Assembly (NCBI RefSeq): GCF_023343835.1
Contig: NC_064472.1
Span: 9,353,469-9,417,468, forward strand
Direction of reading: 5' to 3'
DNA from: Lagopus muta
Lineage: Eukaryota > Chordata > Aves > Galliformes > Phasianidae
Length of the DNA: 64,000 nt
The notes under the pieces were generated by a model. It worked only from the letters and a program-made list of their open reading frames with translations. It made no database searches and was not told the DNA's origin. Position 1 is the stretch's first letter. Every line of letters starts with the position of its first letter. Both the position numbers and the translations under genes were made by a program. Below, one piece after another: positions 59,161 to 64,000 of this stretch.

Positions 59161-60588
59161 GCCAAGAGCCATGCGGGAACCAGCTGAGCCACTTCCTACC
59201 AGCCAGCCACTCAAGGGCACCATAGCGAATGCCACGTACTATTGTCATGGTCACTGGTGGCAGCAAGCCAAAGCAGATGCTATGAGGCTCCTTTTTGGCA
59301 CCTCTGTCTGCTTTGGAGCCCCATGTCTCTTTCCCAGCATGTCTGGGGGGCTAGTGCACATGCCAGTACAGCTTTCTCGTGTTGTACTGGACTGTCTTCC
59401 CCACATTTGTTTTTGATTCCACAGTTATAGAACCCCCCCAATACTTTAGGGCAGAAAAAAATGCAGAAGGCTTCTGGGCATTGTTTTTGACTTGCCCCTT
59501 GACTGCTCCATGAAGTTCCTCTTCCGCAGGTGGCCGCATGCAGGTGCATAGGGGCTGCTCTGTGCTTCTCTTGCCCGTGAGGGCAGAGCTCACACGCAGG
59601 CGGGTTGCACTTCTGTGGTCACCTCGCGTAGCCAGGTGTGAAGGGGCTGCTGCTGCTGGTCTCACTGTCCTGTGCTCTTGGGGAACTTCTGGTGGACACG
59701 TGGACAATCCAACAGGCTGCTGTTCCTTCTGCTCCCACCAATGTATAGCCGCAGTTGTTTGCATGATGCACTCACGTGTGACTGTCCCTAGCTTCGATCG
59801 CACTGTGTAGGAGCAGGTCCCAGCATGCAGCTCATCAGCTCTTCTCCTTTCCTTGCCACTGCCCATCTCAGGTCTGTTCTGTGCACCACAGAAACACTTG
59901 CAGTTCTCTTCTCTGTCAGAAGTCCGGACATCTCTGCGGGTTGGAGCTGGTCTTCTTGTTGCCACTCCCGCAGCCTCTGTGTAGCTGCTACGCTCTGCTG
60001 GTGGATTCACTGCCCACTCTGGGATGGGCACCAGATTATCCGGTCTCTGAGGCAGCCGTCCGTCTGGCAGAAGGATGTTCTCGCGTAAAATGCAGTCCTC
60101 TGCTGATGGCGGCCAGCTGGAAAAGCTGTCCTCAGAGGCATCTCCTACTGCTCTGCTGGCTGCCTTGCCACCTTGATTCTTTGTCTGGGCAGGTTTTGTT
60201 ACCTGCCTGGAGAAGCCCAGAACACGCAGCACAAAAGAGCGCAAACAGCTGGGCTGTGTTCTGGAATCTGTGTGGGCTGCGCCAGTCTGCACGTGTCCAG
60301 GGGCACTAACGGGGACGTGCTCTGCCGAGGCTCCTTGGTGTACATTAAGGGAGTCCTTGTTTACTTTGGTAGAGCTCCAGGGACGGTGGGAGCTGCAGCA
60401 GGACAGGCTGCCCCGCTCCACCAGGTCCTCCAGGTCCCTCCAAGCCGCCTCCCAGAAGTCAGGGCGCGGAGTAGGCACGTCATCGGGCAGCGCCGACAGC
60501 ACCAGCCACTTCAGCTTCTCATCAGCTTTTCTGCAGCGGCTGCAGAAGGAGCAGCAGCACGATGGCCGACCCAGCTGTCTGTCGGCAC
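58913..60588 (-). repeat. 1,676-bp tandem duplication, unit B
   Basis: Second unit of the head-to-tail pair. It contains exon 4 of the leading gene, the region after its stop codon, and the basic exon of the second copy. It abuts unit A without spacer. Beyond 60589 the similarity drops to that of older paralogous sequence. Confidence 0.88.
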
Positions 60589-61495
60589 CTGCAAAACAGG
60601 GAGGGGGCCTGAGCCACAGCAGGACGGAGCACCCGGGGTACCCTTGGCCCATCTGGCCAACCTCCAGCATGCCAGGTCCTGATCCAGGGTTGGGCTCCTC
60701 CAATGGGCCCGTCCCTGCCTGGCACGCACCAGGGCAAGCCTGGGTTTTGGGGGTGACCCGCAGAAGACTCACCTGACTGAGGTGCCTCAGCTCCTTGCCG
60801 CTCCACACTCGGGGCACTGGGGGAGCTGCAGCAGGACAGGCTGCCCTGCTCCACCAGCTCCTCCAGGTCCCTCCATGCCACTTCCCAGAAGCCAGGGCGC
60901 GGAGTAGGCACGTCATCAGGCAGTGCCGACAGCACCAGCCACTTCAGCTTCTCATCAGCTTTGCTGCAGCGGCTGCAGAAGGAGCAGCAGCACGATGACC
61001 GACCCGTCTGTCTGCCAGCACCTGCAAAACAGGGAGGGGGCCTGAGCCACAGCAGGACGGAGCACCAGGGACGCCCTTGGCCCATCTGGCCGACCTGAAG
61101 CGTGCCAGTTCCCAGTCCAGGGCTGGTCTCCTCTAATGGGCCCAGCACTGCCTGGCATGCATCAGGGCAAGCGTGGGCTTGGCTCTGACCCACAGGAGAC
61201 TCACCAATCTCTGGTGCTGGTGCTCCTCGCTGCCACCATCTCCTCAGTCTCAAGCGCCGTCTGCCAGCCTGCGGGTACAGGAACATGGCACAGTGAGGCT
61301 CCTCGGATGCAACCCACACAGTGGGTGCCAGATCCCCCGGTCCCAAGTCCCACAGCCCCATATCACCCCATCCTCAAACTTCCTTACCTTTAGGTTCCGG
61401 ATGATGGTGAGCAGGAAGATCTCTGCCACCAAGAGCAGGCAGCCATACAGGAAGAAAAGGGTGATAGGGACAAGGAGAACGCTGTCGTTAACCAT
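59351..61495 (-). CDS. Membrane-anchored Cys-rich protein, SPATA31/FAM205-like candidate, 4 exons
   Basis: Splice model: 61495-61388, 61268-61205, 61021-60773, 60588-59351; every boundary is AG/GT, phases fit, and the result is 552 residues. Residues 1-36: N-terminus with one hydrophobic helix (about 6-31) rich in Leu/Ile/Val. 37-57: basic linker (RRRLRLRRWWQR). 58-140 and 141-225: two copies of a module starting CCCSFCSRC, then KADEKLKWLVLSALPDD and FWE-AWRDLE-LVE. The remainder to 552 is Ser/Pro/Arg-rich with no domain I know, ending TRKLYWHVH. The intron before exon 4 is 184 bases, so splicing is needed to keep frame. Mammalian SPATA31/FAM205 proteins also have an N-terminal membrane helix followed by a Cys-pair/KA-EKL element, and FAM205 genes lie beside CCL21; this makes orthology plausible but unproven. 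Neighbouring copies downstream are in the same orientation. Confidence 0.55.
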
Positions 61496-61565
61496 CGCTC
61501 AAAGCCGGTCACGACCGCACTGGGAGAGGCAGGGTGCTGGTCACTAGCTCATGTAGACTTGGCCG

Positions 61566-61607
61566 TGATGTCATAATGCTTTGGGTGGGGACGCCTCTGT
61601 GAGGTCA
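61566..61607 (-). promoter_or_regulatory. Two CRE-like octamers upstream of the Cys-rich gene
   Basis: TGATGTCA (61566-61573; minus strand TGACATCA) and TGAGGTCA (61600-61607; minus strand TGACCTCA) each differ from the cAMP-response element TGACGTCA at one position. They lie about 70-112 bases before the start codon. Such sites are common in spermatid-expressed genes controlled by CREM. No TATA box is evident. Confidence 0.4.
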
Positions 61608-62284
61608 CAGCCCCACAGCCTGCACGGAAGCCAGCCAGTGCTTGCCCTCAGCATGCTGGTGGGAGAAGCTGCAAGTAAACCTGAGGATAACGAGAAAATG
61701 CTTCCAAAAAATTGCAGCTCACACATCAGGTGAAAGTGTGCACCAGCCTGGGAACCAGCACCATCGTTGTGGTGTGCTGCTGCCGTCTTCCCTTCAGGTA
61801 CCTGAGTTAGACACAGAGTCAAGGGGGAAGCTGCTTTTAGTCTGCTTTTCTTCTCACTATCCTAGTGCGTTATTAGCGGGCAATCAAGTAAATGAATCTT
61901 CCCCAGGCCTAAACTGCTTTGCCTAGGACTGTAACAGGTGAGCCATCTCTGTCTCCTCGCAGGTTGCTTATATCACACTATCCCAAACCAAGGACCGAAG
62001 CATCCTCTGGATGCCTGGAAACATATCCCTTCTCCATGCCACCACCCAAAACACTGTCTTTCAAACTATCCTTCCAAGCTATCACTTCCCTACTCCTGCT
62101 GGCAACACTATTCCTGACAGTCCAGGATGCCGCTGTCCTTCTTACAAAAGTAATGAATAATTTGCTCAGAGTTTGGTTTCAAGCTTGCTTCGCCCACACG
62201 TTGGCTATATTGATATCCTCTTTTTCCTGCAAAGAGGGCCCAGACCACGCAAAAGAAAGGACTGCCTCCAGTGGGGCTGGATTT

Positions 62285-62545
62285 TGCAATTTGTGTGGGC
62301 TGTGCCAGTCTGCATGAGTCCAGGGACAAAGACAGGGGCCAGCTTTGTCTAGGCTTGATGCAGAAGGCCAAGCATCCTCAGGGACTTTGGACATCCTGCT
62401 GCTACTTGCTGGGGACCTGGGTCACTGCCTGAGGCTGCCAGTTTTTCCCAGCTGTTTTCTTTGGTGCTTCCAACAGAGAAAGCAAGGTACCACGGTGGCT
62501 TCCCCTGGGCTCTCCACCATGGGCTGGATCACAGCCCATTGCCCA
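62285..62545 (-). pseudogene. Fragment of the Cys-rich family's downstream part
   Basis: The stretch matches 56470-56680 (blocks GGGACTTTGGACATCCTGCT, GCCAGTTTTTCCCAGCTGT, GGTGGCTTCCCCTG, ACAGCCCATTGCCCAT) and, at its left end, the TGTGTGGGCTGTGCCAGTCT block also seen near 56940 and 58605. It sits upstream of the membrane exon, has no Cys-rich module and no long frame. It shows that the family once extended, or was shuffled, to this side. Confidence 0.65.
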
Positions 62546-62549
62546 TGAA

Positions 62550-64000
62550 ACACGTTCTGTGTATGGCTAAACAACATTAACCAGACTTGCTGTCATTGTT
62601 CTCAAGGTGCTGGTCTGCTGAGCCCTGGGGTATGCTGTCCAAGAAAGCTGATTCCAGCATCTGGTCAGGCAGGGACTTTGTCTACAGCTGTTGCAAGTGA
62701 AGCACTGACTCTCCTGGGTATCCATCTTGTCTTCCCACATTCTCACAGACCAGTCCTCACCTAAACAGCCACAGGGAACTTGCCAGCCATGGCAGATGGC
62801 ACCTCTTCCCATGCTAATGAGCCAGCAGGATTTAATTCCCAACTCCCATTAACACTCAGTAGATTGTGACTTGGCCATTCATCTGCTTCTATCACGTCTC
62901 TGCCAGTAGTGCTTCACCGTGTTAATTCAGGGCTGCCTCTGGGATGGCTGTAAGCCTTCCTGCACCCATCCAACTGTCCCCAAACTGCTCATTAGATGTG
63001 TCTTAAGGGGAGGCAGGAATGGAGCAGTGCTACTGGCAGCACTGGGATTTATGGATGGGGGTGGTCTTTAACTACAGACCAAGGCTGGGTATAGGTCTTT
63101 TCTGCAGGTCCCCAGATTGCTCCAAATCCCACAGCACCCCCACTGGTACAGATACGCAAGAAGAAGCAGACAGACCTATGGAGCCTGCCTGGGGCTAGAA
63201 GTAGATTACTTTCTGCCATGCGTAGAAATGATATGATGCATATTCATCAGTTACGGTTGTGAGGAGATTACAACAGTCACATAAATTGCAGGTTTAGGGA
63301 TCATCAGCCTCACTATGTGACTTTCTTGGGGCTTCCTGCCCTGAAAAATGCATGAAAATTGAAGTCTTCTCATTAAAAATAAGGGCTAGCTCTTCAAGTG
63401 ACATCTTACAGAAATATTGCTCTGTTTACTGTACATTTTCACACTGCCCAGCAAGCAATTCAGTAATGATAAACCTCATATTATTATTTATATTTATCAG
63501 CTGTAATCTTTCTCACTACATTTTAATTATTTTATCAAACTCCCCACACCCAGCAAAGGTCTGATCTGAAACCCTGAATCATCCATAGCTGGGAAGCAAA
63601 AAAGGACCCTTTCATCTAAGAAGCAGCTGCGCAGCAGCAAAGAGCAACTGGAAGCATTTTGATATTCTTATATTTTGGTGTATCTGTGACCACAGAGGAA
63701 AGCAAGCTCTTTTCAGCCCAGACTTTCATTAATTATTCATCCAAAAGAGAAACTGATATCTAAGTGTAAAGCTCCTTGCCTCCCCAGATGTCTCATTGGA
63801 ACCGTATGGTACTCTCAAGACCATATACCTATCTCCCAAACAAGTGCTACAAGTGCCTTGGCACGATGCTACAATTCCCTTTCATTGCTCCTGCAGCAGT
63901 CTCTATATCATTGTCTGTATTTTCACATCTCCTTAAGAACAGAGGAAGCTGTGCAAGTGCTGCTGTTAGGAGCTATTTGAGAAACCCTCCCATGATCTGT
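62550..64000. other. Right end of the window, no gene recognised
   Basis: No exon, repeat tail or RNA gene is recognisable. The last 0.8 kb is A/T-rich. If CNTFR continues to the right, this is intronic DNA. Confidence 0.5.

Noticed and set aside
57675-59192. Continuous 505-codon minus-strand frame taken as a single-exon gene
   Set aside because: It runs through a GTGAGT...TTTTGCAG intron that is demonstrably spliced-like in the paralogous leading gene, where the equivalent intron breaks the frame. I describe it as exons plus a possible retained intron.
57351-60682. Long plus-strand frames (up to 176 codons) across the duplicated locus
   Set aside because: They are antisense shadows of GC-rich minus-strand exons, repeated because the DNA is duplicated; no splice or domain support.
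1-64000. CRISPR arrays, bacterial operons, tRNA or rRNA genes
   Set aside because: The window is vertebrate nuclear DNA; no repeat-spacer pattern, tRNA A/B boxes with cloverleaf, or rRNA sequence was seen by eye.

Overview
This is vertebrate nuclear DNA, almost certainly from a bird. It has spliced genes with GT-AG introns, many CR1 (chicken repeat 1) LINE fragments ending in the typical ATTCTATG-type tail, an avian ERV-L-like provirus, and the gene set IL11RA - CCL19 - CCL21 - CNTFR. That set corresponds to human 9p13 and to the Z chromosome in chicken. The repeats look galliform-like, but I cannot fix the species.

Layout. 1-4.7 kb: no recognisable coding exon; a CpG-rich stretch at 0.42-0.93 kb could be a promoter or first exon of IL11RA, and there is a perfect 18-bp hairpin near 1.2 kb. 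4.7-8.85 kb: a complete 12-exon coding model for the interleukin-11 receptor alpha chain (+ strand, 414 codons plus stop, WSEWS motif, one transmembrane segment). 8.9-24 kb: no gene recognised; old CR1 fragments, a GGAT microsatellite, poly-T. 24.1-26.7 kb: CCL19 (- strand, 4 exons, 99 aa). 31.0-32.9 kb: CCL21-like chemokine (- strand, 3 exons, 108 aa). Both chemokine genes carry the same upstream arrangement: a GATAAAT TATA-like box with an IRF/ISRE-type GAAANNGAAA site 11-13 bp further upstream and a kappaB-like site beyond. 33-46.4 kb: CR1 fragments and a diverged inverted pair of a roughly 250-bp unknown repeat. 46.5-47.7 kb: only the last two coding exons of CNTFR (- strand); the rest of that gene is not in the window. 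47.8-56.4 kb: a block of nested mobile elements: CR1, a decayed ERV-L-like provirus (+), another CR1 (-), and a young deleted provirus (-) that keeps two nearly identical LTRs and an env remnant.

56.5-61.6 kb holds the most unusual content: a small - strand gene family that I cannot name with certainty. The leading gene encodes a short N-terminal membrane segment, a basic linker, two copies of a Cys-rich module and a long C-terminal region (552 aa by my splice model). The second half of this locus is a head-to-tail 1,676-bp duplication with about four differences, followed by a third, older copy; a fifth, fragmentary copy lies upstream at 62.3-62.5 kb. Position (next to CCL19/CCL21), an N-terminal membrane anchor and the CC.C...C-KA-EKL pattern suggest a distant avian counterpart of the mammalian SPATA31/FAM205 sperm-gene family. 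Two CRE-like octamers upstream of its start codon would suit testis expression. This is inference.

Functionally the window joins two gp130-cytokine alpha receptors (IL11RA, CNTFR) with two CCR7-ligand chemokines (CCL19, CCL21), the ancestral vertebrate neighbourhood, plus a lineage-specific expanding gene family and recent retroviral insertions.
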